Shown here piece after piece: positions 1-7,018 of a stretch of 11,788 nt of DNA; position 1 is the first letter of the stretch, and every line of letters begins with the position of its first letter. The DNA is from Methylothermaceae bacterium (GTDB lineage Bacteria; Pseudomonadota; Gammaproteobacteria; Methylococcales; Methylothermaceae): NCBI GenBank assembly GCA_027024125.1, contig JALVSV010000307.1, positions 1-11,788 on the forward strand, written 5' to 3'. Position numbers and translations under genes: made by a program. The notes under the pieces are model-generated. The model had not been told where the DNA came from, did no database searches, and saw nothing but the letters and a program-made list of their open reading frames with translations.

Positions 1-1
1 C

Positions 2-319
2 AAACCCACCGGAATCGATGCGGTGGAATGGGCCGGTAAGATGGAAGATCTGGGCGCTGGGGAGATTCTGCTCACCAGTATGGACCGTGATGGTACCAAG
101 GAAGGGTTTGACATTCCCCTGACCCGGAGTGTGAGCGAACGGGTCGGCATACCCGTGATCGCTTCTGGGGGGGTTGGGCAGCTTGAGCATCTGGCCCAGG
201 GGATCCTGGAGGGTAGAGCAGATGCGGTATTGGCGGCCAGTATCTTCCATTTTGGTGAATACAGTATTCAACAGGCCAAGGCATACCTGGCTGCCCGGGG
301 AATCGAGGTGAGGTTGTGA
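2..319 (+). CDS. hisF: Imidazole glycerol phosphate synthase cyclase subunit HisF, 3' end only
   Basis: This is the C-terminal part (105 residues) of the cyclase subunit. With the glutaminase HisH it converts PRFAR and glutamine-derived ammonia into imidazole glycerol phosphate and AICAR in histidine synthesis. The reading frame is open from the window edge, so the start lies upstream; the usual length is about 255 residues. Visible family marks are the strand '[15 protein letters not shown]', which carries the second catalytic aspartate of the (beta/alpha)8 barrel, and 'VIASGGVG', a phosphate-binding loop. The stop TGA overlaps the GTG start of hisI (GTGA), implying translational coupling. 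The internal ATG at base 23 is not the true start because family-like residues ([10 protein letters not shown]) precede and include it. Identification is firm; only the missing 5' part is unknown. Confidence 0.96.
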   Translation, partial: KPTGIDAVEWAGKMEDLGAGEILLTSMDRDGTKEGFDIPLTRSVSERVGIPVIASGGVGQLEHLAQGILEGRADAVLAASIFHFGEYSIQQAKAYLAARGIEVRL

Positions 320-702
320 GTGACTGGCTCGATGAGATCCAATGGAACGAATCCGGGTTGGTTCCGGTGATTGCCCAGGAAGAGGGCAGCGGAAGGGTGT
401 TGATGTTGGCCTGGATGAATCGTGAGGCGCTGAAATTGACCGCTGAGGAAAAGGTGGCTGTCTACTGGTCCAGGTCCAGGCGGAAATTGTGGCGCAAGGG
501 GGAGACCTCGGGCAATCGCCAGATCGTGTGTGAGATCCGCCTCGACTGTGATGGCGACACCGTCCTTCTGACTGTCCGGCAGGAAGGGGGCGTGGCATGT
601 CACACAGGACGCCATCATTGCTTCTACCGCCGTCTGGAAGATACCGGTTGGCAGTGTGTCGAACCCGTGCTCAAGGATCCTGAGGTGATGTATGGCCACT
701 GA
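316..702 (+). CDS. hisI: Phosphoribosyl-AMP cyclohydrolase HisI
   Basis: This 128-residue cytoplasmic metalloenzyme opens the adenine ring of phosphoribosyl-AMP, the third step of histidine synthesis. The metal motif is clear: the D-C-D-G-D cluster at residues 77-81 supplies the Mg-site aspartates 77, 79 and 81. Cys78, Cys95 and Cys102 (in '[12 protein letters not shown]') are the expected zinc ligands. It is a stand-alone HisI, not the HisIE fusion found in enterobacteria, because hisE follows as a separate gene overlapping by 11 bases. The GTG start at 316 is chosen because it overlaps the hisF stop by four bases and gives the normal family N-terminus ([10 protein letters not shown]). The order hisF-hisI-hisE supports one transcript. 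Confidence 0.96.
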   Translation: MSDWLDEIQWNESGLVPVIAQEEGSGRVLMLAWMNREALKLTAEEKVAVYWSRSRRKLWRKGETSGNRQIVCEIRLDCDGDTVLLTVRQEGGVACHTGRHHCFYRRLEDTGWQCVEPVLKDPEVMYGH

Positions 703-1015
703 TATACTGTTGGAACTGGCGCAGGTGCTGGAAGGGCGGAAACGGGCCGACCCAGAAAGTTCCTATGTGGCCTCCTTGTATGCCAAGGGCCTGGATACGA
801 TATTGAAAAAGATCGGTGAGGAAGCGACAGAAACGGTGATTGCCGCCAAGGGTGGTGACCGTGAACAATTGGTTTATGAAACCGCCGACCTTTGGTTCCA
901 TACCCTGGTGCTGCTGGCCCATCAAGGGTTGGGGCCCGAAGAAGTACTGCATGAACTTGAGCGGCGCTTTGGCTTGTCCGGGCTGAAGGAAAAGGCCGCC
1001 CGTAACGAGACGTGA
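692..1015 (+). CDS. hisE: Phosphoribosyl-ATP pyrophosphatase HisE
   Basis: This 107-residue helical enzyme of the MazG-like pyrophosphohydrolase superfamily removes pyrophosphate from phosphoribosyl-ATP, the second step of histidine synthesis. The metal-binding signature is visible as '[15 protein letters not shown]' (an ExxE helix), followed by '[18 protein letters not shown]', with the E-x-x-D and His of the second metal helix. It begins inside the last codons of hisI and ends 13 bases before tatA. A GAGGA ribosome-binding site for tatA lies right at its stop codon (1014-1018), so the his and tat genes are probably cotranscribed. The arrangement with separate hisI and hisE followed by tatABC is known from pseudomonads and other gammaproteobacteria. 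Confidence 0.96.
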   Translation: MATDILLELAQVLEGRKRADPESSYVASLYAKGLDTILKKIGEEATETVIAAKGGDREQLVYETADLWFHTLVLLAHQGLGPEEVLHELERRFGLSGLKEKAARNET

Positions 1016-1028
1016 GGAAATCATCACT

Positions 1029-1286
1029 ATGGGTATTAGTATCTGGCAATTGCTGATCGTATTGGTCATCGTGCTGCTGCTGTTCGGGACCCGCAAACTG
1101 CGCAATCTGGGGTCCGATCTGGGAGGGGCGATTCGCGGCTTCAAGGAAGCCATGAACGGTTCAGACGCAGAGGAAACGGAGCATAAACCGGCCGAGCATC
1201 TGGAAGATACGGGTAAAGGTGAACATAGTTCAAATCGAGGGGTCGAAACAGAGAAGAGCAACATCCCTGAAAGAGAAGATCTGTAA
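1029..1286 (+). CDS. tatA: Twin-arginine translocase subunit TatA
   Basis: TatA is the pore-forming or membrane-weakening subunit of the Tat system, which moves folded proteins with twin-arginine signals across the inner membrane. The 85-residue protein has the expected plan: a short N-terminal membrane helix (about residues 4-20), the 'FG' hinge (in '[12 protein letters not shown]'), an amphipathic helix ending in '[11 protein letters not shown]', and a charged, probably disordered tail rich in Glu and Lys from about residue 44. The hinge reads FGTRKL where many homologues have FG-x-x-K/R-L-P; there is no proline, which is common in TatA and helps separate it from TatB. The start ATG is preceded by GAGGA with a 10-base gap. 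Only three bases separate it from tatB. Confidence 0.95.
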   Translation: MGISIWQLLIVLVIVLLLFGTRKLRNLGSDLGGAIRGFKEAMNGSDAEETEHKPAEHLEDTGKGEHSSNRGVETEKSNIPEREDL

Positions 1287-1289
1287 TTC

Positions 1290-1583
1290 ATGTTCGACAT
1301 CGGTTTTTGGGAATTGAGCTTGGTCGGTCTGATTGCCTTATTGGTAATCGGGCCAGAACAACTTCCAGGGGCAATTCGCACCACGGCGTTTTGGCTACGG
1401 CGGGCACGTAACATAGCCTCGACGATGCGTGCCGAGGTCGAGCGCGAATTGGCCTTGGAGGAAGTCAAGGCCTCATTGGAGCAGGATGTGCCCCTGCAGG
1501 AATTGAGATCCTTGGAAAAAGAGCTGAAACAACCACTCGAATCTGCCACCGAAGTGCATTCACGGAATGACAGCTCCTCCTGA
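1290..1583 (+). CDS. tatB: Twin-arginine translocase subunit TatB
   Basis: TatB forms the substrate-receptor complex with TatC in the inner membrane. This 97-residue protein starts '[20 protein letters not shown]', a membrane helix with the conserved glutamate (Glu8). The TatB hinge 'GPEQLP' follows, with the proline typical of TatB rather than TatA, and then a long charged amphipathic or coiled helix containing '[20 protein letters not shown]'. It is short compared with enterobacterial TatB (about 170 residues) because the proline-rich tail is missing; shorter TatB proteins are known elsewhere. The gene lies between tatA and tatC, and its last 17 bases overlap tatC if tatC starts at 1567. 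Assignment rests on the hinge motif and the position. Confidence 0.93.
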   Translation: MFDIGFWELSLVGLIALLVIGPEQLPGAIRTTAFWLRRARNIASTMRAEVERELALEEVKASLEQDVPLQELRSLEKELKQPLESATEVHSRNDSSS

Positions 1584-2346
1584 ATCGTCTCCTTCAGGGC
1601 CGGAAGGCCGGGAGATGCCCTTTATCGAACATCTGATCGAGCTTCGCAGCCGCCTTCTCAGAATCGTTGCAGTGGTGTTGGTGGCTTTTCTTGGGCTGGC
1701 GCCCTTTGCCGATCGGCTCTATACCTATCTGGCCGGTCCCCTGCTCAGGCATCTGCCAGCTGACAGCACCATGATTGCCATCGATGTGGCCTCGCCTTTT
1801 CTCACCCCGTTCAAACTTGCCCTGGTGGTGGCCATCTTCGCTACTCTTCCAGTCACCTTATATCAGGTGTGGGGTTTCGTGGCCCCGGGGCTTTATCGGC
1901 ATGAGAAGCGTCTGCTGTTGCCCCTGCTGGTGGCCAGTACCCTGTTATTCTATGCGGGTGCCGCCTTTGCCTATTTCGTGGTGTTGCCACTGGTGTTCCA
2001 GTTTATGACGGCGACTGCCCCCCAAGGAGTGGCGGTGATGACCGATATCAGCCGTTACCTGGATTTCATCCTGACCCTGTTCTTTGCCTTTGGGGTGGCT
2101 TTTGAAGTACCTATCGCCACGATCCTATTGGTATGGAGTGGTATCACCACTCGTGAAAGCCTGGCACGCAAGCGGCCTTACGTGATCGTGGCTGCCTTTG
2201 TGATCGGTATGCTGCTGACGCCACCCGATGTGATCTCACAGACCTTGCTGGCAGTGCCGATGTGGATATTGTATGAACTGGGATTGCTGTTTTCCCGTCC
2301 CTTCGTCCCTGACAGAAAAGGAATCTATGAGGCGGGAGGGAAATGA
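1567..2346 (+). CDS. tatC: Twin-arginine translocase subunit TatC
   Basis: TatC is the polytopic inner-membrane protein that recognises twin-arginine signal peptides. The 259 residues hold six predicted membrane helices. Signatures are 'HLIELRSRL' (Glu25 in this numbering), the substrate-binding loop '[12 protein letters not shown]' with Phe104 and Glu113 (equivalent to E. coli F94 and E103), '[10 protein letters not shown]', and '[19 protein letters not shown]'. Start choice is uncertain. ATG 1567 overlaps tatB by 17 bases and gives a pre-helix tail like that of pseudomonad TatC, but has almost no Shine-Dalgarno. ATG 1615 ([11 protein letters not shown], 243 residues) has a good GGAAGG seven bases upstream. 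It is the last gene of the his-tat block; about 100 bases without an obvious terminator follow before gspG. Confidence 0.96.
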   Translation: MTAPPESSPSGPEGREMPFIEHLIELRSRLLRIVAVVLVAFLGLAPFADRLYTYLAGPLLRHLPADSTMIAIDVASPFLTPFKLALVVAIFATLPVTLYQVWGFVAPGLYRHEKRLLLPLLVASTLLFYAGAAFAYFVVLPLVFQFMTATAPQGVAVMTDISRYLDFILTLFFAFGVAFEVPIATILLVWSGITTRESLARKRPYVIVAAFVIGMLLTPPDVISQTLLAVPMWILYELGLLFSRPFVPDRKGIYEAGGK

Positions 2347-2447
2347 ATCCAAATAGTTTATTAGAGTGGGTAGGCATGACTTGTGGATGCTCTATACGCT
2401 GACAGATGAAAAACATTTGATCAATTGGAACAGGAAGGTAAGTTGAA

Positions 2448-2882
2448 ATGAGAGGAATCAATGTACAGAGATCTGCCAAAGGTTTTACCTTGATCGAGTT
2501 GCTGATCGTATTGGCTATCCTGGGGATGCTCGCAGCTTTGGTAGGACCCAGGTTGATGAATGCGTTGGGACAGGGACAATCCAAGACCACCAAGTCCCAG
2601 ATCGAGATGCTTGCCACTGCGCTGGATAATTTCCGCCTCGACAATGGCCGTTATCCTACCGAGGAAGAGGGATTGGATGCCCTGATCAAGGCACCAGAAG
2701 GTCTGGTGAATTGGAACGGTCCGTATTTGCGCAAGAAGAAGGTGCCGGTCGATGCCTGGGGCTTTCCCTTTCATTATCAAGTTCCACCCCAAAAAGGCGG
2801 GATGGACTATGACCTCTATTCCCTCGGTGCCGACAATGCCGAAGGTGGTGAAGGGGAGAACGCCGATATCGGCAACTGGTGA
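2448..2882 (+). CDS. gspG: Type II secretion-type major pseudopilin (GspG family)
   Basis: This 144-residue type IV pilin-like protein has a short basic leader ending at Gly12. The prepilin peptidase site is G|FTLIE, with the invariant Glu at mature position +5 (Glu17), and a hydrophobic helix follows (about residues 13-35). The C-terminal half matches the GspG fold: 'RYPTEEEGLDALIKAP', 'GPYLRKKKVPVDAWGFPF', 'DYDLYSLGADN' (the calcium-loop region), and a C-terminal 'DIGNW'. Family members polymerise into the periplasmic pseudopilus of the type II secretion system. No other gsp gene is in the window, so the partner machine is unknown and a non-T2SS pseudopilus is possible. The start ATG has AGGAAGG a few bases upstream. 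The stop TGA overlaps the GTG of the next gene. Confidence 0.9.
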   Translation: MRGINVQRSAKGFTLIELLIVLAILGMLAALVGPRLMNALGQGQSKTTKSQIEMLATALDNFRLDNGRYPTEEEGLDALIKAPEGLVNWNGPYLRKKKVPVDAWGFPFHYQVPPQKGGMDYDLYSLGADNAEGGEGENADIGNW

Positions 2883-3697
2883 CAAAGGGTCAGGTCTTGA
2901 ACGAATTGGTGCTGTTACTGCCACTCTACGTGGTCTGTGGGGCCATTGCCGGGCTTTTGGCAGGATTGTTCGGGTTGGGTGGAGGCATCATTCTGGTGCC
3001 AGCCTTGCTGTTTCTTTTCGCTTGGCAGGGATTCCCTACTCAAACCATCGTCGTGACCGCAGTGGCCACCTCCCTTGCCACCATCGTGGTGACCGGGTTG
3101 TCATCGACTTTGGCCCATCATCGGTTAGGCTCCCTGCAATGGGAGGTGGTCAAACGCCTGCTACCCGGAATCGTGTTGGGTGCAGTGGGGGGAGCCTGGC
3201 TGGCAGAGCAGATGCCTGCGGACTGGCTGGCGACGATATTTGCTTTGTATCTGCTGGCTGTCGCCATCCAGATGGGTTGGCGTTGGCAACCTAACCCTGG
3301 TGGAAAACCCAAGCCATCCTGGTTGACTGCGGCCGGTGGAGCAATCGGGATGTTGGCGGCCATGCTGGGGATTGGTGGAGGTACCCTGACGGTTCCGTTA
3401 TTGGTGCGCTGGGCCTACCCCATGCGTACCGCTGTCGCGGTGTCCAGCGCCTCCGGACTTCCCATTGCTGCTGCCGGGACGGTGAGTTATGGGGTGCTCG
3501 GATGGGATACCCCTGGATTGCCACCAGGGAGCCTGGGTTATGTCTACTTGCCGGCCTTTTTCGGCATCGTCGCTTCCAGCATCCTGATCGCCCCCTTGGG
3601 GGCGGCCCTGGCCCATCGTTTGCCCGCTCAGCGCCTGAAGCAGATGTTCGCCGCCATTCTGGTTGTGATTGCAATCAGGATTCTCTATGCAGGATAG
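2879..3697 (+). CDS. TauE/SafE-family membrane permease (putative anion or sulfite exporter)
   Basis: This is a hydrophobic protein of 272 residues with about eight membrane helices and the internal duplication of the TauE/SafE (former DUF81) family. Each half carries a glycine motif: 'GLFGLGGGIILVPALL' around residues 29-44 and 'GIGGGTLTVPLL' from residue 164, followed by 'AVSSASGLPIAAAGT'. Members export or import small sulfur-containing anions such as sulfite, sulfoacetate or taurine-related compounds, but most are uncharacterised and the substrate cannot be read from sequence. Start: GTG 2879 overlaps the gspG stop (GTGA). An in-frame TTG at 2897 has a better placed AGGG and would give 266 residues. 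The end overlaps the next gene by 11 bases, suggesting coupled translation. Confidence 0.88.
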   Translation: MTKGQVLNELVLLLPLYVVCGAIAGLLAGLFGLGGGIILVPALLFLFAWQGFPTQTIVVTAVATSLATIVVTGLSSTLAHHRLGSLQWEVVKRLLPGIVLGAVGGAWLAEQMPADWLATIFALYLLAVAIQMGWRWQPNPGGKPKPSWLTAAGGAIGMLAAMLGIGGGTLTVPLLVRWAYPMRTAVAVSSASGLPIAAAGTVSYGVLGWDTPGLPPGSLGYVYLPAFFGIVASSILIAPLGAALAHRLPAQRLKQMFAAILVVIAIRILYAG

Positions 3698-4415
3698 GGT
3701 GGCTCTCGTCACGGGGGCAGCCCGACGCATCGGTGCCGGTATCGCTGAAATCCTTCACTCTGAGGGATACAATCTCATCCTGCATTTTCGCAGCTCGCAT
3801 CAGGAAGCACTGGCATTGCGACAACGTCTGGAAGAAAGGCGGCCGGAATCGGTCGTGCTGGTGCGCGCAAATCTTGAATCCACTTCAGCCGTCGAGTCGC
3901 TGGTGGCAGAGACCGTGGGCATCTGGGGGCGATTGGATGCGGTGGTGAACAACGCCTCGGCCTTTTATCCCACCCCGATTGGTGAGGCGACGGAAACACA
4001 TTGGGATGAACTTCTTGCCAGCAACCTGAAGGCGCCTTTTTTCCTTTCCCAGGCGGCCTACCCCCAACTCAAACGCTGGAAAGGCTGTATAGTCAATCTG
4101 GTGGATATTTATGGATTGCGTCCCCGGCCAGGATTCCCCATCTATAGTGTTGCCAAGGCGGGGCTCGCAGCCATGACCCGATCCCTGGCGCTGGAGATGG
4201 CGCCTGACGTCCGGGTCAACGGGGTGGCGCCAGGTGCCATCCTATGGCCGGATAGGCCGATTGACGAGACCGAAAAAGCAGATCTTATGGCGAACATTCC
4301 GCTCAGGCGGATGGGTGAGGTGGCAGATATCGCCAAAGCGGTCAGGTATCTGGTCTGTGATGCAGGGTATGTGACCGGGCAGATTCTGCCGGTGGATGGG
4401 GGTCGCAGTCTATGA
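3687..4415 (+). CDS. folM: Pteridine reductase-type short-chain dehydrogenase (FolM-like dihydromonapterin/dihydrofolate reductase)
   Basis: This 242-residue NAD(P)H-dependent SDR has 'VTGAARRIG' (residues 8-16), the TGxxRRIG nucleotide loop typical of pteridine reductases, and 'NNAS' at 88-91. Its catalytic set is Asp140, Tyr153 and Lys157. Classical SDRs use Ser-Tyr-Lys; an Asp 13 residues before the Tyr is the arrangement in Leishmania PTR1 (D181, Y194, K198). FolM-type enzymes reduce dihydromonapterin or dihydrofolate. The adjoining convergent folK and folB genes support a pterin role. ATG 3687 is chosen over an upstream in-frame TTG (3669) because TCAGGA lies six bases before it and MQDRVALVTG is the natural N-terminus. 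It overlaps the permease gene by 11 bases. Its stop codon abuts the folK stop on the other strand. Confidence 0.88.
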   Translation: MQDRVALVTGAARRIGAGIAEILHSEGYNLILHFRSSHQEALALRQRLEERRPESVVLVRANLESTSAVESLVAETVGIWGRLDAVVNNASAFYPTPIGEATETHWDELLASNLKAPFFLSQAAYPQLKRWKGCIVNLVDIYGLRPRPGFPIYSVAKAGLAAMTRSLALEMAPDVRVNGVAPGAILWPDRPIDETEKADLMANIPLRRMGEVADIAKAVRYLVCDAGYVTGQILPVDGGRSL

Positions 4416-4429
4416 CTGGAGTCTTTTTT
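4406..4429 (+). terminator. Weak hairpin at the folM/folK convergence
   Basis: CAGTC (4406-4410), loop TAT, GACTG (4414-4418) forms a five-base-pair stem spanning both back-to-back stop codons. A run of six T follows at 4424-4429, after a five-base spacer. It could end the folM transcript, but the stem is short and the gap before the T run is longer than usual. No matching T run exists for the folK direction. Confidence 0.25.
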
Positions 4430-4901
4430 GCCTGATCTGGTTGCGATCGAAAGCCTGCCAAAGTTCCTGATAGGTTTTTTTCAGTAGCGGGTGGCGCAGC
4501 CGGGGAGCAATCTCGGCCAGTGGTTCCAGGACGAAGGCGTAGCGGAGAATGTCGTCCCGGGGCAGCAGTTGCCTGCCGCTCTTGGGGTCTTCGAGGACCA
4601 GATCGCCATAGAGGATCAAGTCCAAATCGAGCGTCCGTGAAGCGAATTTTCGGCTTCCCGGGCCGCGGCCATGGCGGTGTTCAATTTGTTTGAGGATTTC
4701 ATACACCTGCTCTACGGTCATATCAGTATCGAATGCCACGACCAGGTTGTGGAAAGGGGGGCCTTCGAAACCCTCGGCCTCGCTTTCGTAGACACTGGAT
4801 ACCGTCAACGGGCCGAAGACTTCCTCCAGCTCCTTGATGGCCTGTGGAATGTGCCGCTCGCGTTCGAGGTTGCTGCCGACGCTGACAAAAACCTTAGCCA
4901 T
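4410..4901 (-). CDS. folK: 2-amino-4-hydroxy-6-hydroxymethyldihydropteridine pyrophosphokinase FolK (HPPK)
   Basis: FolK transfers pyrophosphate from ATP to 6-hydroxymethyl-7,8-dihydropterin, the step before dihydropteroate synthase in folate synthesis. The 163-residue protein shows 'VFVSVGSNL' near the start, 'PFHNLVVAFDT', and the metal and ATP signature 'ASRTLDLDLILYGD', with Asp92 and Asp94 matching E. coli Asp95 and Asp97. 'LLPRDDILRYAFVLEPL' and 'RLRHP' follow in the C-terminal region. ATG 4901 is preferred over an in-frame ATG 36 bases upstream because MAKVFVSVGSN is the normal N-terminus and an AGAGGA site precedes it. It overlaps the folB end by eight bases, so the two are one operon. 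It converges on folM with abutting stop codons. Confidence 0.95.
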   Translation of the reverse strand: MAKVFVSVGSNLERERHIPQAIKELEEVFGPLTVSSVYESEAEGFEGPPFHNLVVAFDTDMTVEQVYEILKQIEHRHGRGPGSRKFASRTLDLDLILYGDLVLEDPKSGRQLLPRDDILRYAFVLEPLAEIAPRLRHPLLKKTYQELWQAFDRNQIRQKRLQS

Positions 4902-5256
4902 CGGGGCATTTTCCTCTTTCGATGATGATTCCGACATCGCTGGCGCCCCGGATGGCCCCCTTCTTGTTCAGTATCAGTTTGACCCAGGGCACGGAGAACT
5001 CGTTCAAGATGATCTCAGTGATCTTTTCCGCCAGGGTTTCCACCAGAAAGAAATCGCTGTTTTCGACGAAATGGATCAGCCTTTTGGCCACTGCCTTGTA
5101 GTTGATCGTGTGTTCGATATCGTCCGAAGCCGCGGCTTTCTGGATGTCGGTGGCCATCTCCAGATCAAGGATCACGGTTTGTTTGATTTCCCGTTCCCAC
5201 TCGTAGATGCCTATGATTGTCTCGATCTCAAGTCCGCGCAGAAATATAATGTCCAT
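4894..5256 (-). CDS. folB: Dihydroneopterin aldolase FolB
   Basis: FolB cleaves 7,8-dihydroneopterin to 6-hydroxymethyl-7,8-dihydropterin and glycolaldehyde, the step that feeds FolK. The 120 residues align along the family. The opening is 'MDIIFLRGLEIETIIGIYEWE', with Glu21 equivalent to the conserved active-site Glu. 'FFLVETLAEKI' holds Glu73, which binds the pterin ring. 'VKLILNKKGAIRGASDVG' holds Lys98 at the position of the catalytic lysine. The start fits the family exactly, but the bases just upstream (AACAAACTGTAAACG) contain no Shine-Dalgarno; a TATAAC on the minus strand (5272-5277) lies only about 15 bases before the ATG, so the leader may be very short. folK follows with an eight-base overlap. 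Confidence 0.95.
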   Translation of the reverse strand: MDIIFLRGLEIETIIGIYEWEREIKQTVILDLEMATDIQKAAASDDIEHTINYKAVAKRLIHFVENSDFFLVETLAEKITEIILNEFSVPWVKLILNKKGAIRGASDVGIIIERGKCPDG

Positions 5257-5301
5257 CGTTTACAGTTTGTTGTTATACAGTCTTGGTTTCATTGGTAACA
5301 T

Positions 5302-5353
5302 GAACCTGGCTGGAAGCGTTGCGAAAAACCCACATGGGACGGGCTTCCGGTTC
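5302..5353 (+). other. Bulged stem-loop in the folB-plsY intergenic region
   Basis: GAACC (5302-5306) plus GGAAGC (5312-5317) pair with GCTTCC (5343-5348) and GGTTC (5349-5353), leaving a five-base bulge on the left arm and a 25-base loop; a T-A pair (5301/5354) extends it. If transcribed with plsY it ends 24 bases before the AAGGGGA ribosome-binding site. There is no T run, so it is not an intrinsic terminator. It could equally be a DNA-level inverted repeat. No function is assigned. Confidence 0.35.
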
Positions 5354-5392
5354 AAGACTTTAGAGTGACACATAGATAAGGGGAATGGCAAG

Positions 5393-5980
5393 GTGTGGGA
5401 ATGGTTGTGGCTGCCTTTGGGCTATTTGATGGGTTCTGTCTCCAGTGCGATCATCGTCTGTAAACTCTGGGGATTGCCCGATCCGCGGACTGCAGGTTCG
5501 CACAACCCAGGCGCCACCAATGTCCTCCGGGTGGGAAACAAAACAGCTGCGGCGGTCACCCTGTTTGGAGACGTGTTCAAGGGATGGTTGCCGGTGGCTC
5601 TGGCCAAGGGGACTGGGGCCGATCCCACGATCGTGGCCGCAACCGCCTTGGCAGCATTTCTGGGACACCTGTACCCGGTTTTCTTTGGTTTTCAGGGTGG
5701 AAAAGGTGTGGCCACGTCGCTTGGTGTGCTAACTGGCATTCACTGGGGACTGGGTTTGCTGTTGGCGGGTACCTGGATCGTCATGGCCAAATTGAGCCGG
5801 ATTTCTTCGCTTTCGGCGCTCACGGCCTCGGCGCTGGCTCCATTCTATGCTTTCTGGTTGCTGCGCGATGCTTCTACCACGATGCTGGTGGCGGTCATTT
5901 CGGCGTTCCTTTTTTGGCGTCACCGAAGCAACATTCAACGCCTTTTGCGGGGGGAAGAAGACCGGATTGGAGAGGGATAG
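5393..5980 (+). CDS. plsY: Acyl-phosphate:glycerol-3-phosphate acyltransferase PlsY
   Basis: This inner-membrane enzyme acylates glycerol-3-phosphate from acyl-phosphate, the first step of phospholipid synthesis in the PlsX/PlsY route. The 195 residues have about five membrane segments. The three conserved cytoplasmic motifs are visible: 'GSVSSAIIV' early (residues 14-22), '[12 protein letters not shown]' (35-46), and '[13 protein letters not shown]' (100-112) with the neighbouring '[10 protein letters not shown]'. The C-terminal '[13 protein letters not shown]' is also conserved. The GTG start at 5393 has AAGGGGA eight bases upstream, a strong site. The last 86 bases overlap tsaD on the opposite strand. 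A location beside tsaD and folB is common in proteobacteria. Confidence 0.95.
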   Translation: MWEWLWLPLGYLMGSVSSAIIVCKLWGLPDPRTAGSHNPGATNVLRVGNKTAAAVTLFGDVFKGWLPVALAKGTGADPTIVAATALAAFLGHLYPVFFGFQGGKGVATSLGVLTGIHWGLGLLLAGTWIVMAKLSRISSLSALTASALAPFYAFWLLRDASTTMLVAVISAFLFWRHRSNIQRLLRGEEDRIGEG

Positions 5981-6986
5981 GAGGAAGATCTTCCAGATTC
6001 CAACGTGCCCGCGCCTGAATGACCGGTCCTTCACGTTGCCCTGCCAGTAGACGCAGACAACCGGTGAATGCGATCATGGCACCGTTGTCGGTACAGAACT
6101 CGTGACGGGGCAGGAACAGCCTGGCATTTTCCTGGTCTGCAACTTTTCCCAGGCGGTTTCGGATGGCTTGGTTGGCGCATACACCACCTGCTGCGACCAG
6201 TTGCCTGATACCGGTTTGCTGTATCGCTCGGCGGCATTTGATGGCAAGCGTATCGGCCACTGCATGTTGGAATGCGCAAGCGATGTCTGCTTTGTCCTGC
6301 TGACTACCTGCTGTGGCTGCCAAGGTGTTCATGGTGAAGGTTTTCAGACCGCTGAAGCTGAAATCCAGGCCTGGCCGGTCGGTCATTGGACGGGGAAAGC
6401 GGAATCGATCGCAAGCACCTTGTTGTGCCAGCTTTTCCAGGGCAGGCCCTCCAGGATAACCGAGCCCAAGCATCTTGGCCACCTTGTCGAAGGCTTCGCC
6501 AATGGCGTCGTCAACGGATTCGCCCAGTACTTGATAGTCACCTAGCCGGGTCACCTGTATGAGCAGAGTATGCCCGCCAGAAATGAGCAGGGCCAGAAAG
6601 GGCGGGTTCAATTGATGCGTTTCCATGAGTGGGGCAAGCAGGTGTCCTTCCATATGGTGGATGGCCGCTACGGGGATTTTGAGCGACCACGCCAAGCCAT
6701 GGCCGACAGAAGCGCCAACCAGTAACGCACCGATGAGTCCAGGACCCGCAGTATAGGCGATGCCGTCGAGCTGTTCTAAGGATAGATCTGCAGCAGCCAG
6801 GGTCTCCCTGATCAGGGGCAGCAATTTACGAATGTGATCGCGGGAGGCAAGTTCCGGAACGATGCCTCCATAAGGGGCATGTAGTTCGATCTGGCTATAC
6901 AGATGGTGGCTCAAGAGACCATCTTTGGAATGATAGATGGCCACGCCGGTTTCGTCGCAGGAGGTTTCGATTCCGAGAACATACAT
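5895..6986 (-). CDS. tsaD: tRNA N6-adenosine threonylcarbamoyltransferase TsaD
   Basis: TsaD transfers the threonylcarbamoyl group from threonylcarbamoyl-AMP to A37 of ANN-decoding tRNAs, acting with TsaB and TsaE. The 363-residue protein has the ASKHA-fold signature: '[13 protein letters not shown]' (4-16), iron ligands His111 and His115 in 'HHMEGHL', and Asp300 in 'CTDNGAMIA', the same numbers as in E. coli. '[11 protein letters not shown]' and 'DFSFSGLKT' are also typical. Homologues end near '[11 protein letters not shown]' (residue 337, base 5976). The remaining 26 residues are an unrelated-looking tail encoded antisense to plsY. No Shine-Dalgarno is apparent before the ATG. It diverges from rpsU, as in E. 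coli, and one of the tRNAs it should modify is encoded at 11389. Confidence 0.96.
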   Translation of the reverse strand: MYVLGIETSCDETGVAIYHSKDGLLSHHLYSQIELHAPYGGIVPELASRDHIRKLLPLIRETLAAADLSLEQLDGIAYTAGPGLIGALLVGASVGHGLAWSLKIPVAAIHHMEGHLLAPLMETHQLNPPFLALLISGGHTLLIQVTRLGDYQVLGESVDDAIGEAFDKVAKMLGLGYPGGPALEKLAQQGACDRFRFPRPMTDRPGLDFSFSGLKTFTMNTLAATAGSQQDKADIACAFQHAVADTLAIKCRRAIQQTGIRQLVAAGGVCANQAIRNRLGKVADQENARLFLPRHEFCTDNGAMIAFTGCLRLLAGQREGPVIQARARWNLEDLPPIPLQSGLLPPAKGVECCFGDAKKGTPK

Positions 6987-7018
6987 TGAATGTTGGGTTC
7001 TAATGAAAAGATTTTGCG

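Noticed and set aside
671..1549. 292-codon minus-strand open frame across hisE, tatA and tatB
   Set aside because: It is a shadow of the plus-strand operon; the translation is Ser/Pro/Arg-rich and matches no family I recognise.
2361..2400. Possible sigma54 promoter upstream of gspG (GG-rich then TTGTGG)
   Set aside because: The required GG-N10-GC spacing is not met; the nearest match ends in GG. No convincing sigma70 pair was found either.
2417..2424. TTGATCAA palindrome upstream of gspG as an operator
   Set aside because: An eight-base palindrome without extended symmetry or a positioned promoter is not distinguishable from chance.
6102..6545. Plus-strand open frame inside tsaD
   Set aside because: tsaD carries all its catalytic residues on the opposite strand across this stretch; the frame is a shadow.
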